Shown here: positions 20,660-32,167 of the stretch, piece by piece
Position numbering within the stretch: the stretch's first letter is position 1
Layout of the letters: the number at the start of each line of letters is the position of its first letter
NCBI GenBank assembly: GCA_905221605.1
Contig: CAJNDS010002143.1
Location: 1-64,000 of the forward strand
From: Symbiodinium natans
Taxonomy: Eukaryota; Sar; Dinophyceae; Suessiales; Symbiodiniaceae
Length of the DNA: 64,000 nt
Direction of reading: 5' to 3'
Made by a program: the position numbers and the translations under genes
Notes under the pieces: model-generated
The model's input: the letters and a program-made list of their open reading frames with translations, nothing else
The model's database searches: none
What the model was told of the DNA's origin: nothing

Positions 20660-21790
20660 TGAACCTAAGGCACCCGTGAAAAAGTTTAGGGTTGCCAAGA
20701 TCTAAAGGCTCTGGGTAGAACCTCATGTAGACACGACCAATGTCAGAATCCATGTAAGCAATACTGAAGACCAAGGCCTGAGATCCTAGTCCTTTGAGGC
20801 CAAACGACATAAGACTACTTCTTACCCCGCTAGGATTCAGCCTTACTTTAGATTCGACTTGATTGGGGGAGACAGATTAAGATGAGACATCCACTATGCT
20901 TTACGTCCGGGGCTATAAAAATGTCAAAGGCGCTATAAGGACTGTTCTCTTGTGACTTGTCCCGAGAAGACGAAGGAACGACTACTCAAGACTAAGAGCT
21001 GTGCTCTTCGGAGCATTATTCTTGTTCTAAAGATGTCCAAAGATACATTTCAGAGGAGGGCGGACGACAGAGACGAGAGTATTCCGGAGTTGCAGCGGCG
21101 GAAGCAAGTGCTGAGGAAATCTGGGCACCAGTCGAGTCCACTAATGTTAACCTCAGATCTATAAACCCCCCCCCCCATAAATTAAGGAATCCGCAGGTCA
21201 GGGCTCCTCAATAAAAATCTGCAGGCCCAAAGGTGGGTGGGTTGGGGGGCGGGGGTGCCTCCTGACTAATCAGAGAATAGGGGGTGCCCTTACATCCCTT
21301 AGATGGGCATGTCGTCACCTCGCTTGGGTTGCAAACAAGAAAGAGTTGTAACCGAAAATCGAATCATCATCCATCCAATTGCGAAGGCTTTTGGGTGAGC
21401 TGTGGACGCTAAACGATCACTTGTGCACCTGCCCTACCCGAAAGAATGTGTAAACTCTGACGTCCAGCCAGCGTACCCTTCCTGGTGTCAGGGCTTTGAG
21501 TCCGACGCAACAAGCTAAGAACTTTGCAGCATGGCCCACTCGCTGGCAGAAGGACGTGCGTGCTGATGTGTAAAGGCTGGTGACTATTGACGTCCAGTCG
21601 ACTCTGTGCGCGATGCGTGCAGCATGAACGATGGGAGGTGCATTATTGCAGCACATTGCAGGACTCTGACACCTGAAAACGTCGAAAAACGTCTAGAAAC
21701 AGCAGAGAAACAGTTCGGATACCTTGGTGCCTGAGGAGCTGGCAGCCCTCGATACGAAAATTCCGTCGCCCAAGTCCTCGGGCAAGGGCT
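20660..21790. other. No gene recognised
   Basis: Only weak frames are present. An 11-nt C run is at 21166-21176 and a G-rich patch (GGGGGGCGGGGG) near 21243. The minus frame at 21656-21417 is open but has no supporting motif. Confidence 0.5.
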
Positions 21791-21794
21791 GTGT

Positions 21795-23278
21795 CTATGT
21801 ACCAGGCACTACAGAAGCAGTAGACTGTCGCTGAGGGTCCTGAGCTTCGGCTGGAGGTTCCTCTCCTTCCTCCAGCTCGTCTCCCTCAGGAGCCTGCATG
21901 GCACACGTCAGGCAACTACGACATGTCACACAACACAACATGAGAGGCAGATCCGCGTCCCTTCACGTCCGCCTCGGCAGATGTCTGGCCCAGGTATGGC
22001 CTCGAAGCAGGTCGAAGACTATCTGACTATCTCGTACACGAAATCTCACGAAATCTCATTCCAAGGTTCCAGCCGCAGTCTGTCAGCTAAGGAGAGGCCG
22101 CCGGCGCGCGAAATGCGAGCTGTGACCGTTGCCTCTTTGGCTACAACCTCAAGAGTAGCTGAGGCAAAGAGCTGCGAGAATGTGCCACAAATGTGCCACA
22201 ATGACTCTTGGAATGTCGCCTCGAATCTCTCGCAGGCAGGTCCAAACCTCGGCCAATCGACTCTCAGAGGCCTCTTACAGGCAAACCAAAGATCCCAACT
22301 TGTTCCACCACAATCCAACAGTTCCAACGGAGAAAAAAAGTACAAGCATAAACGTATAAATGCAAGCATACGTGTAAGGAAACACACCTTTCCGGCTGAG
22401 ACGGACGTATACGAGTAGAAATTGTCAGGTTATGTCGGTTATGTTCAATGTACGCAATCTATATCGGGACCCTTGATGGACCTATGCTTCATTCCAGCCA
22501 CTTGTTCTTGATGAAGCCACGGCAGAAAATCTCGCGAACCTCTGCCTTTCACAGGGTGTCGGCAAGTGCTCACGCAGTTGTGCAAAAAGAAGATGGCCGC
22601 TGCACATTGCGCCTCCTTCTCTTCTGGTGCAAGTTTGGCTTTTCTTTCCTGAGCACAAGCAAAGCCAGTCTTCGCATTGGCATGAAGATGAGCGAATCTG
22701 CAGGCTCCAAACCATAAGCGCATGGAAGGCAAACTCACTGTCATTCCTCTATGACGTTGACCCCATGTGCTCTCAAAATGAGGAGCTTCCAAAAAGCACA
22801 CTCTTGCAGGTGGTCCAGGCAGGGCTTGCCTTTAGCCCTTCCTTCTCTCGAGGCTTTTGTTCATTCTGAATATTTTGTTCATATGGACAACCATAGCTTC
22901 CGCATTCACAGACAGCTTCAACCATAAGCGCACCACCTTGGTGGGCGTGCTACACAAGTTACCTCTTGAGACGAACAAGCTAAAGGAGGCAAACACGTGT
23001 TCGTAGATGCTTCCTCAAGGAGAACTGGGTTCGGCGAGCGTTCGTCCAAATGTGCCAACGCACACAAGTGCATCACATCTCATTAGCATCATGGCCTCGA
23101 GCTTCTGGTTGTATTCCTCCACCACCTCTGGAGCAGCATCATCCTGAGGGCAGGGGCAGTGTTGGGCAGTCTGTTGCGATACTCCGACGACTGCACAAGG
23201 CTCAGCTGAGCTGAGAACATCAGGCGGCGTCAAGAAAGGTAGAGGTTCCAACCTGGAGAGCTGGCGCTGCTCGGACAT
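21795..23278 (-). CDS. Multi-exon gene, product unknown
   Basis: A complete-looking minus-strand model from ATG (23278-23276) to TAG (21797-21795). Blocks: about 23278-23075 (MSEQRQLSRLEPLPFL start); about 23015-22870 (YEHVFASFSLFVSRGN, then TKVVRLWLKLSVNAEAMVVHM); about 22860-22745 (AKGKPCLDHLQECAFWKLL, then RAHGVNVIEE); about 22700-22470 (AQERKAKLAPEEKEAQCAAAI, then CRHPVKGRGSRDFLPWL); about 22290-22046 (ACERFEATFQESLWHICG, then FASATLEVVAKEATVTARI); and 21893-21795 after a GCATGCAG acceptor (APEGDELEEGEEPPAEAQD tail). The protein looks soluble, helical and acidic at its end. No domain is recognised; block borders other than the last are approximate. Confidence 0.6.
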
Positions 23279-23636
23279 GGACTAGGTAGCAGCTACAATT
23301 TACCGGGGGCGGGATATCTAAACTGGGCAGTTCACCAAGCGCACTTGGCGCAAAGACACGTGACTCAGGGTGCAACTCCAAACCCAGACAGACATGCGTA
23401 CAGGCACCGAAAGAAACGGAAGCTCCGCTTGGCGACTCCTACAACGGAAGCTCCGCAGGGCGACTCCTACTGGTACTCTGCAGTGGCACGACGTCGATCT
23501 CCAAATGCCTCCAAGAGCATCCTCCTCCAGGCAACGGCGCCATCCATCATCTACATATGTTCGAAACTTTCGAAGCTTCGGAACAGCCAGTTGATTCGAG
23601 GGCGTAGTGCCACAAGCCCTTCGGGAAAGGGGACTT

Positions 23637-24790
23637 CTAGTGTTCCTGCTTTAGCCGCCGCACCTCTTCACATTCTTCCGATACGACATTCTGCAACTCA
23701 ATGCCGTACAGCATGGTACCATCACCGACTTTGAGTGAGATAGTGACATCGCGGTCAGTCCACAGGTGGAGAACGAAAGCACGAGTCATCATATTGGGCA
23801 GAGCAGCCCGAGAAGTCCAAAAATGATAAGGCCACTTGCCAGTCCAGATGGTATAGCTGTAGACGAAGCTATTCTGCTGGCAAAGACCGGATCAGTCACT
23901 GTATAGTCACTATACTGGCAGCGCCTCTGGAACGAACCTGAGTCACAGGCCCGTTACGCTGGCGTGTCGCTGCCCACTTTCCTGGAAGAACCGAGGCAAC
24001 CTCCAGGATGGTCCTCCCAGGAAATCCCGAAATCAGCTCACATCAGCTCAGAGCGCGGACATCGGACATTGTTGATCTCAGGCCCTGGCTCGTAGGCCAA
24101 CCACCACAGCGGCGACCGCTCTAACGGCTGCCGCCTGACACTCCGGGCTGCTCAACCCAGCGGCGCAAAGCATCGCAAAGAAGTGCCATGCAGCCGGTGA
24201 CATCATGTTACGCAGAACATGGCAGTGCCCAGTGACGCGACCTCGCCCAGCGGCTCGCTCGATCCAGCTCGAACTGCAGCTCGCTCTTCTCTGTCCTTGG
24301 AACCTGGGGATTTGGATGGATTCGGACCCTTCAGCGCAGGCAGCCACGAGGACACTCGCTCTCACACAAGCTTCCACGCGACTGTGAACTTTCCGGACTT
24401 GGCGCAAAGCTTGACCATTCTCCTTAACAAAACAAGGAGCACTCAGATGTAGCTACACCGGCTCTGGAATCACAGGTTGAGTTTGACATTCGCTCGCGTA
24501 TTACCAAACAGCTCGAGGGTTCGGCATCAGGCTCCGGATTGGGAAGTCGATCAATCTGTGCCTGCATCCTGCACACTGAGGAACGGGGCGGGCGCCCCTT
24601 CCCTGAACCACCGTGGTTACAGTGTTGCAGCGTGTACCCAAATGTCAGTCACAATGTCATGGACATGTGCCCTCCAGTCCTCCTGAGTGAAGGCGCGTCT
24701 AGTCTTTCCACCGGCGTCAAGGGTTCGGCTGCTGGAGGCTCGACCTTCCACTCAAATGTTGCCTACTGCCGTCATTCATTGCCACTGCCG
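23637..24790 (-). CDS. Multi-exon gene, product unknown
   Basis: The clearest block is the last exon, 23876-23637. It opens after TTTGCCAG and reads FVYSYTIWTGKWPYHFW, ALPNMMTRAFVLHLWTDRD, VTISLKVGDGTMLYGIEL and a helical ECEEVRRLKQEH before TAG. Weaker blocks upstream are 24407-24078, 24567-24424 (RLPNPEPDAEPSSCLVIRER) and about 24760-24635 (EWKVEPPAAEPLTPVERLD, and in an overlapping frame RRAFTQEDWRAHVHDIVTD). The two overlapping upstream frames both look coding, so a frameshift or a misread border is likely. No family is recognised. Confidence 0.5.
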
Positions 24791-24813
24791 TCGATTCCTT
24801 TCCTTGAACTTAG

Positions 24814-25525
24814 CTAAGACTTAGCACAGCTTGTGCAGGCTTTTTTCAACACATTGGCATCTCTTTTGATGCTATCGATGTCTGCTGGCCTTTGGCACCG
24901 GCCTGAGGCCGCGAGCCCCCGGTGGAGGCTCGAAGCTGCGTTCGGCGGGGCCTTGCCGAGCGCATCGCAACCGCGCGCGGCGCTGCAAGGGAAACGCATG
25001 GTTGAGACTTGAACACCCTGCATGCCCTGTCGCTGTGCTCTTGATCTCTGCTTAAGCTGAAGTTCCTCCCGATACTGCTTCGCGGAGTTGCAGCTTGTCC
25101 GCTGAACATCCATAATTAAGTGCTCGAACCTTTGATATGGGGCCTGGGGTGACTGTCTGACAATGTCTGGCAAGCGGAAAAATAAGACTGCGGCCGCCAT
25201 CAGCAGCAACGTCAGACGGGACGACTCGTTCGATCTGCGCATTGCTTGGCAGGGTGCATCGTTGCAGCCAGGGATGGCATTGACGGCATGATGCCAAAGG
25301 CACGCACTGTTGCAGTTGTAGCGCAGAAACTTGGGGTACCCCAAGTTGCCTTTTCTCGCAGTTCTGAGAAGATGACCCAGGCGTTGTGCCTAACAGCATG
25401 AACACAGAATAGTACAGTTGGTACAGGAAGTGTTCCTGATCAGCGTCTTTGCCTGTGTCGTCCATGCCTCCAGCAAGTATCCACTGAGACTGTGGCGACC
25501 AGAACAAGCCATCTGCGCCATTCAC
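24814..25525 (-). CDS. Coding blocks in three frames, product unknown
   Basis: The 5' block begins at ATG 25525 (MNGADGLFWSPQSQWILAGG, then DADQEHFLYQLYYSVFMLL). Coding quality then moves to another frame (RHNAWVIFSELREKATW) and later to a third (RLPDIVRQSPQAPYQRFEH, then CNSAKQYREELQLKQRSRA) that closes at 24814. The first shift, at about 25386, needs only one base, so this is either a short-intron gene or a pseudogene with indels. The amphipathic Phe/Tyr-rich start and the charged end suggest a mixed helical protein. Confidence 0.4.
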
Positions 25526-25761
25526 TTCTTCAAAGAGCCTTTCCTGCTACAGTGCCAACAACAAACTGCTGTGATGCGTTGCGGTACGAAGCGAAAGGAA
25601 ACAAGATGTGTCTGTGTCAGCTCTGTGCCTGTATCGCGGCTTGGCTGAGATCTGGCAGTGGTGGCGGCAAAAGTTTCCACCCCTGTCAGATTGCAAGCTC
25701 CACTCAGTGGACTCAAGAACATGCTCTGCAGACTTGCGAGGGTTAGGACATGTTAGGACAA

Positions 25762-25956
25762 TCAGCTCCGGACGTCTGTCACGGCCGATGCCACGATGTC
25801 TTCAGCAAGCTCGGAGGCCAGGCTGATGGTCTGACAGCTCGGTGGCGTGCAGATGTCATGACCACACAGCCACAAGGATCTCTCGACGACTGCTCGACAT
25901 GTCTGGATGTTTGCCCTATTCGCGCTCTCTGTGTTCGCTTGGACGTGCTCCCCCAT
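25762..25956 (-). CDS. Possible exon, product unknown
   Basis: Minus frame ending in TCRAVVERSLWLCGHDI, CTPPSCQTISLASELAED and IVASAVTDVRS before a stop. Composition is good in its last 45 codons. An overlapping frame (26075-25779) is less convincing. It may belong to the gene just downstream at 25.5 kb. Confidence 0.35.
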   Translation of the reverse strand: MGEHVQANTESANRANIQTCRAVVERSLWLCGHDICTPPSCQTISLASELAEDIVASAVTDVRS

Positions 25957-26927
25957 CTGCCACCCTTCAGGTGCGCCTGCTCTTTGACCATGTGCGCTTG
26001 CAACGCTGCTCTCCTCTCCCAGTGAGCATCCTGAGTCACGAGGTGCCCGCGGAGCGCAGGTAACGTGAACGGCACGGAGCAGCTAGATACCAGTCAAATT
26101 CTTGACTCTGTGCAGAGTGACTTTTTTCCTGCGCTGCGGATCTGCCATCTGCCCCGGCTAGGTTGGCGGCTCCAGCTGTCGCTGACCCGTTCATCGCAAG
26201 TTCGGTAATGGGTTCCTCGCAGGCGCCATGAAGGTTTCGTGGTCGAGCTTCAATATCTTACATGGCACTGAGAACTGCCAGACTTACTGATCTGCTCGGT
26301 GCTGCGCCGAAAGCTGTGGATAGGTTTGGAGACACCTGTGGCATGGCAATTTGACATTGTCTGGAGTCTGGACTGGAAGTCAGCACGGGCTGAAGGAAAG
26401 AAGGGAAGACATTGAAGTTGCTGAAGTTGCTGAAACGTTGAGCGTTGCGTCCCGCACCAGGATGACTGGAAGGTGCCCGGGGCCGAGGAAGTGAAGGAGA
26501 ACATGGTCTGAACCTTGGCCAATATGCTGCAACGGTAGGCTCCGTGCACGCATGTTTCAAATTTCGTGAATTTGTTTGACCTCTGCCGGTGTTGCAAATC
26601 CGCTGTGTGGCTGTCTGTCCGTTTCCGGCATTGAAATTGGGGTCTATAACCCACTGATCACACAGGATTCGCATGGGTTCATGTGGATTTGGCCGTGGGT
26701 GTGTCTTGTCTTAGGCATTGGATTTGCGACTCACAACGCCATCCGCTACGGTTCATGCGGCAGGACGCACGACGCAGTCGCGTTTGGAACATCATATGTA
26801 GTCATAGCCATGTTCGGGCATCCGTGAACTTTTGGGATGGTCGGATAGAAGCTTTTCACCTTGCATCAGACTACCCTGCTACTCTTGAAGCTCGCAGAGC
26901 TCTGAATCAGGTTCCGAGCATCCTCAC

Positions 26928-27080
26928 CCGGAAGAACTCGCCTCGGGACAGAACTTGTCGCATGGCTTTGGCAAAGACCTCGAGGTTGCATGAGCCTGCA
27001 CTATCCTGCGCTCCGAGGCGACCACCCAGAAGTCTGGTGACAAGTGAAATGTTGAGTTGGATCTTGTGGCAGCATGCTCT
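26928..27080 (-). CDS. Exon with GTGAGG donor, product unknown
   Basis: Reads IQLNISLVTRLLGGRLGAQD, then NLEVFAKAMRQVLSRGEFF on the minus strand and stops at CCGG|GTGAGGATG. The amphipathic helices and the good donor support an internal exon. Neighbouring exons were not found with confidence; the frame at 26674-26258 is a weak candidate for the next one. Confidence 0.45.
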
Positions 27081-27538
27081 CCTCCGGCAGGGCAAGGGGA
27101 GGAAGGCCTCATACGGCCTTGACATGTATGGCACCGACATACACTGACGCGGCAACATCACAACCACAATGGCTCACAATGGGATGCACAGCAGATTCGC
27201 ACCGAAACACACACGTCGTCCTCCAAAGCCTACTAGGCCTACTAGTAAATCGGCCCAAACATACTCGGTGCACAATTCATCTCGCGGCCCTTCTCAGTCC
27301 GATCACTTATTTCCGGTCTTTGTTTTTTTTTTGCTTTTCCTTTTACCGCTCCATGTCCGTGCCACTCCGGGGTCGCCTCCCCCACCTTGCGTCGCTGCCT
27401 TTTCCCTTATTTAAAGATTTTGAAGCGTTGCAATGATGAATACAGAGAAGAGCGGCTTTCGATGCCTTGATCTTTGCTTCAGCTCAGTTGGTGTGCCGCT
27501 GGCCCGGTTTCAGCTTGGTCCATTCCACATTTGTCGAT

Positions 27539-27598
27539 TTGGTTCGGATGGTTGAAAGCGGGAGAGAGCCTCTCTCCCGCTTCGACCATCCGAACCAA
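27539..27598. repeat. Hairpin, 29-30 bp stem
   Basis: TTGGTTCGGATGGT-TGAAAGCGGGAGAGAG faces its complement CTCTCTCCCGCTTCGA-CCATCCGAACCAA with almost no loop. The arms differ by one bulged base and one mismatch. Confidence 0.95.
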
Positions 27599-27602
27599 AA
27601 CA

Positions 27603-27605
<3 letters not shown>

Positions 27606-27644
<39 letters not shown>

Positions 27645-27674
27645 GAGAAGCGGGCCCGGGGGGGGGGGGGGGGG
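27606..27674. repeat. (GA)n followed by G17
   Basis: A GA dinucleotide run at 27606-27641 and a G homopolymer at 27658-27674, immediately after the hairpin. Confidence 0.95.
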
Positions 27675-28127
27675 AAAGGGCGCAACTGCCAGCTTTGGTC
27701 CTGCCTGAAAGCCCTGCCGTGGAGCGTTCTGCACCCACTCAAACCTTCCCATCAGCATGCTGCAACAGATTTGCTGCAGTGCAAGCGGAACTGACTATTG
27801 TCATTGTGATCTTGCCATGCTAGGCTGCTAGGCTTCCTCCCTCAGCACAAGACTCTTCGGATTCACGCTACTGTCCTCTTTTGCCTGATTCACGCTCTAT
27901 ATCGCAATCCCCACTGTCTATTCCACAGTCTTTGTCCTCGAATAAGCATCTCGTGTGGAGTGCGAGGATACTGGTACTACAAGCTAACAGAATCTGGGAA
28001 TTCATGCAACAGAAAAGCACGCAGGTTATGCAACGACGAACTGCGGGATCATGCAACCAGAACATGCGGGTTCATGCTGCCTCAGGGATTGCGGTTTCGG
28101 GTTGAGGGTGGTGTGCTCCAAGCCATA

Positions 28128-28156
28128 CACCCTAAATCCCTAAGCCCTAAGCCTTG
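28128..28156. repeat. Short telomere-like CCCTAA tract
   Basis: ACCCTAAATCCCTAAGCCCTAAGCC, an interstitial remnant. Confidence 0.75.
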
Positions 28157-28729
28157 TTGAAGGTAGCTAAGTCTTGGGGCCGGCTGAAGCAACTTCTGGC
28201 CTTTGCCAGACGAAAAGCCTGATTACCTAGCAGAACTCAGCCGTAGCGGAGCTTAGCCGTAGAAGAGGCATCCGTGCAGCTCAGCAGCTGGATCGCTGCG
28301 GACCCGGTGTTTCTCAGGCGGATTGTTCTGGTGCACGCCCTGGCTCACCACGCTCATAGATTTGTAGAGTCCTACATCCAATGGGAAGAAGCGATTGAAA
28401 CTCATGACTGGCGGACGTCTTCACATCCGCCTGGAAATGCAGCTGAGCCGGCGCCACCTGCATGGCTCGTGCCCTCACAGCGACTTGGAGCTTGCAGCAC
28501 TACATGGCACTACTGCCTCCGCATGTGGACCTTCAATTGGCGCCTGGGTTTCGAAAGCCATGGCGGAAGACCGCTGAGACTCACCAGCAATCACCAGCAC
28601 GAAGAGACTAAGAACTCTGCCGCGCAGGCAGCACTTGCCAGCGGCTCCTGCGGGAATACGAAACCAAAGCCCGACCCGCAGAGGGTCAGCTTCGTGGCGG
28701 CTTCGTGGCGGCTTCAGACCCGAACCCTT

Positions 28730-30000
28730 TTAGTCTTGGAGCTCCTGTTCGAGTGGCATGGTGTTGTCAGTGCTGCCCTCTTCTAGCAGGGCCGCCATGA
28801 GCTCTTCCTCAGCGAGGCCTTGACAATGTCTTCGTACTGCCCATACTGTACCATACTTCTTGACCACACTCCCTTCATACTCCCAGGTGCTCCCTTTCGC
28901 TCCCGCCTTGTTTCGCCTCCTCTGGGGGTCGCAGTGGCTTGACCTGCGTTGCAATTTTGTTGCAATGCCCGCATTGAGCCGAGAGCGCAATCTTTGAAAC
29001 AGCCTCGGGCTCCATGACTTCGTCATACTCGAGCTGTCCGGGCGCCAACTCCTCGACATATCAATGGAGTAGACTTCGCGTGCGTGCAAGATCGAGCATG
29101 CAGGCCGGCTTGCTTACAATCATGCTGGTGGGAAGCTGCGAGTTGAGTGCGTGATTTTTTTCAGCTTGCAGTATGTTGCCACATTTTGCTCTGAAAGAGG
29201 AGGCCACAAGCGAAGCATGTTTTGTGGAAGTCTGTCACGGGAGTCACGGGCAAGGCACTTGTCTGGGGTTACAAATGCTCTCTGCCTACCATGTATTCCC
29301 CGTGAAGATTTCAACTCACCACGTCCTGCCTGTGGAAAATGCCTGTGTGCTGGTATCCATGCATCATCTAAAGCAAGACTCAGGCCTAGCTTTCGTGACT
29401 GCCGCAAAACCTCTCCTTCATCTTTGCTCCATACTTGCGGATCCTCGTTAGCAGGTACCTCACGCAGCACTGTGGAGCGACGCTTGATGCATGAGGCAGC
29501 AGAGCCACAACTTAAAGGAACAGAATGGCAGTCACGTTGAATTGACAACAACTGAATGCTCAAAGTCTGACTAAAAAGCCAAGAAGTGGGTGCATCAACA
29601 AGTGGCGAGCTAGCGGCTAGTTCCGCCCCAAATTCACTACGTAGTCCTACAGTATTTCAAGCTCTGACATGATATGCTTCTCTGCAGGGGCCACTCATCA
29701 TCCCGCCATGATCGAGGCTTCTTCCTGCCACTTGCCTCCGCTGTGTGCCTTCGCCAGACTTGAGCTTCCATCGAAGCGTGCTGGGTGCCCGTGGCGGAAA
29801 AGCGGTGCTTTCTGGCTTTCTCATGCAAAGCCTTGCAGTCGTCAGGTCCACCAGCAAGGGCTTCCTCTGCACAGCTGCCGGAATAGTTGTTCACCGGCGT
29901 CAGTACGCAAAGGCGTGCATGCATCCCCACCTAATGATCTCGTGCACAAAGTTCTCCTCGAAACATGTCGTGAGGCTGTCACAGCAAGGTGGAACCATCT
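28730..30000 (-). CDS. Multi-exon gene, product unknown (Cys pairs)
   Basis: Minus-strand blocks in order: about 30000-29937 (MVPPCCDSLTTCFEENFVH, then an AG|GTGGGG donor); about 29880-29637 (EEALAGGPDDCKALHEKARK, then RKKPRSWRDDEWPLQRS); about 29530-29320 (REVPANEDPQVWSKDEGEV, then GLSLALDDAWIPAHRHF, stopping at a perfect GTGAGT donor); 29060-28944 (YVEELAPGQLEYDEVMEPEA, then QCGHCNKIATQ, stopping at CAG|GTCAAG); and about 28819-28730 (GLAEEELMAALLEEGSTD, ending at TAA). CGHC could bind metal or be a redox pair, but no domain is recognised. The two best donors make this a real spliced gene rather than chance frames. Confidence 0.55.
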
Positions 30001-30600
30001 TATGTCGCCGTAGGCTCCTTGTGCAACTTCAGCGGCAAGTACAGCCCCGAGAACATGTTGCCAACCTGAAACAGGAGATCTGCACGATACTGACTGTCGA
30101 GTGTGTAGCGGAGCGGGGCGGGGCGGGCAGGGGGAAAATGGTCCCGGCCACTTCTCACTTGCCCTTCTCGGCCTGCTTGCCCCACTCGCCCACCTACCCC
30201 ACTTGCCTTTCCCACCCCCGTCTGCCTGGTCCCTTCTTCTCCCTCCTCCCCCGTTCCCCCCCCTCCCCCGGCCCCCACTCTTCTCATGATTTCGAGACCC
30301 TCAAGCTCCGTGTTCAAAGGTTTGGGAGTGCTGTTCTTGATGTGTGTGGTGTGGACTGGGGCAAGTGGGGGCGCTGAGGTGGAGAGAGAGGGCAGCAAGG
30401 GCAAGTGCGGCAAATGGGGCGAGTGGGGAGAGCAACCTTCATGTAAAACCCTCCGTCCGGACGCAATCGGATTATCTGCATATTCTGCATCTGGACTGCA
30501 GCATAGCAACCTGGACTCGGATGAATCGCGTCCCGTCTCCTCGAAGAGAGTGATACCAGTTGAAACCTCAGCTGTCCGCGTCCAGTACGGTGAACGTCGG

Positions 30601-30840
30601 CTACGCGGCGCAACTCAGGAGTGGGCCCCCGCTCTTGATCTCATCTGGTGTTGCCTGACAAGCTGATAATATGTGGATCTGTGTCATCTTGCAAGTGGCC
30701 GCCGGCATGTACAAAGGGCGCACTCGATCAAGCAACTCCATCACCTGCGCTTCGAGACTTTCGAGACACGAGCAATCCACATTATGTGCCAGCGTGATCA
30801 AGTGCGATCTTGTTCCGAACAAAATGGGATAGAACGGGCG
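30601..30840 (-). CDS. Exon, product unknown
   Basis: Open minus block reading FYPILFGTRSHLITLAHNVD, CLESLEAQVMELLDRVRPLY, then a tail rich in Cys. Coding quality is high in the first 60 codons. It lies in the same orientation between two other minus-strand models and may be part of either. Confidence 0.5.
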   Translation of the reverse strand, partial: RPFYPILFGTRSHLITLAHNVDCSCLESLEAQVMELLDRVRPLYMPAATCKMTQIHILSACQATPDEIKSGGPLLSCAA

Positions 30841-31142
30841 TGAGTGTCAACTGCCACGAGCGCTAGAGGTAGTCGGGTTTCGCAGTACCTTCCCGACTTT
30901 CCTGATATGCATCGATACCCGTTCTGTCCTGTTATGTCCTGCTTGCCCTTCTTCGAGTTGCCAGCCCATCCTACTACGCTAGCTGTTGATTTCTGTATTA
31001 TGATTGTTCTGCTCCGCGTTCCGGTAGGGGCCACGACAGCTAGAGGGAGTGGTTTGCTAGGTGCGCTGAACAAGCCAAAGTGTTTAGCCTTGACCGAACC
31101 AAGCGGAGCTCAAGCAACGGCCATTGCGCATGGTTTGCGCCT

Positions 31143-31652
31143 CTAGCCGCTCCCTATACTCTTCCGCTCGTGTGACCACGAGCCTGTCAGACAGCAGTAC
31201 GTATGCGAGAGCGACATAGAGCGACATGCAGAGACCTGAGCTCCTGACTCTTCCTTATCTCTGCCGGTCCTTTGCCGTTCTCGACTGCTGTTGTCGTGCC
31301 GGAGAGCTATAGTAGCTCGCCAGGATGAAAATCTAAGCTTCCAGCTTGCGAGAAGCATGATGCCGGAATTTCTCCCACTCTTCTTGCCTCAAGCAATGCA
31401 CTCTGCCGAAAGTACTGGAAGCTTCTTGTGGGACTGGTAGCGAAGCTTTACAATCCCACGCTGGGAGATGGGCTGCTGTGCAAAGCGCTCGAGTGCACGA
31501 TCATACCTCCAAATGTCTGACTTAAGCTCGCTGACAAGGATCCTGCTTGTGCTCGAGACCTCTTGGCCACAATCTGTTCCTCCAGAGTGCGCGTCTTCAG
31601 GCTCACAGTCTTCCTCTCCTTGGCCTTCGTTGGATTGAACTTCCAAGCTCAC
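31143..31652 (-). CDS. Two exons, product unknown
   Basis: The block 31652-31389 is acidic then basic (VQSNEGQGEEDCEPEDAHSG, ILVSELKSDIWRYDRALERF, GIVKLRYQSHKKLPVL). The block 31358-31143 is hydrophilic (ALRHDNSSRERQRTGRDKEE). Both end at in-frame stops and their junction is not resolved. No motif is known to me. Confidence 0.45.
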
Positions 31653-32167
31653 TCAATGAAAGAGGAAACACGCCCAGCACGTGCCCGCCACTGTGCACAC
31701 GAACATACACGAACAATGTGCCAAGCGATGTGCCTTTGCCGGCAGCACCTCACCACGAAAGGTCTGCATGCAGTCAATGTGTCCCCTCTAATTAGTTTGC
31801 ATGCTGTACACTTTAGTTCACTGCAACCCTGCAGAAACCATGTCTTTGAGACTTGCACGGCAGGGCCGCTCGGCAAAGATGTGGACATTCGTGCACCGCG
31901 AACGGGCGACGCAATCTGCGGTGAACTATGTGGAGGCGACCTGCACCCAAGTCTAAAGGAGCACATCTGGTCCTCCACAGCCTGGCTTATGCGGAACGCA
32001 TCCAAGGTGTGCACAGTTCAGGATCAGGTGCATCGAGCTCATCCTGGCAAGACGGCTGAGGCTGCCGGCAGCTCAGATCTCATAACTCACAACAGCATAC
32101 TTCCAATCTCCAGGTGCATAAGGGGTCTGGACAAACTTATCAGGAAAAAGTGCGTGAACACTGTGCT

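Noticed and set aside
27467-27823. Frames with Arg-Glu or Ser-Leu runs
   Set aside because: Produced by the (GA)n and hairpin repeat, open on both strands.
29120-29265. LIM-domain-like FHKTCFACG in one minus frame
   Set aside because: HxxCxxC spacing fits, but the preceding CxxC pair required by LIM domains is absent and the frame is not the best one here.
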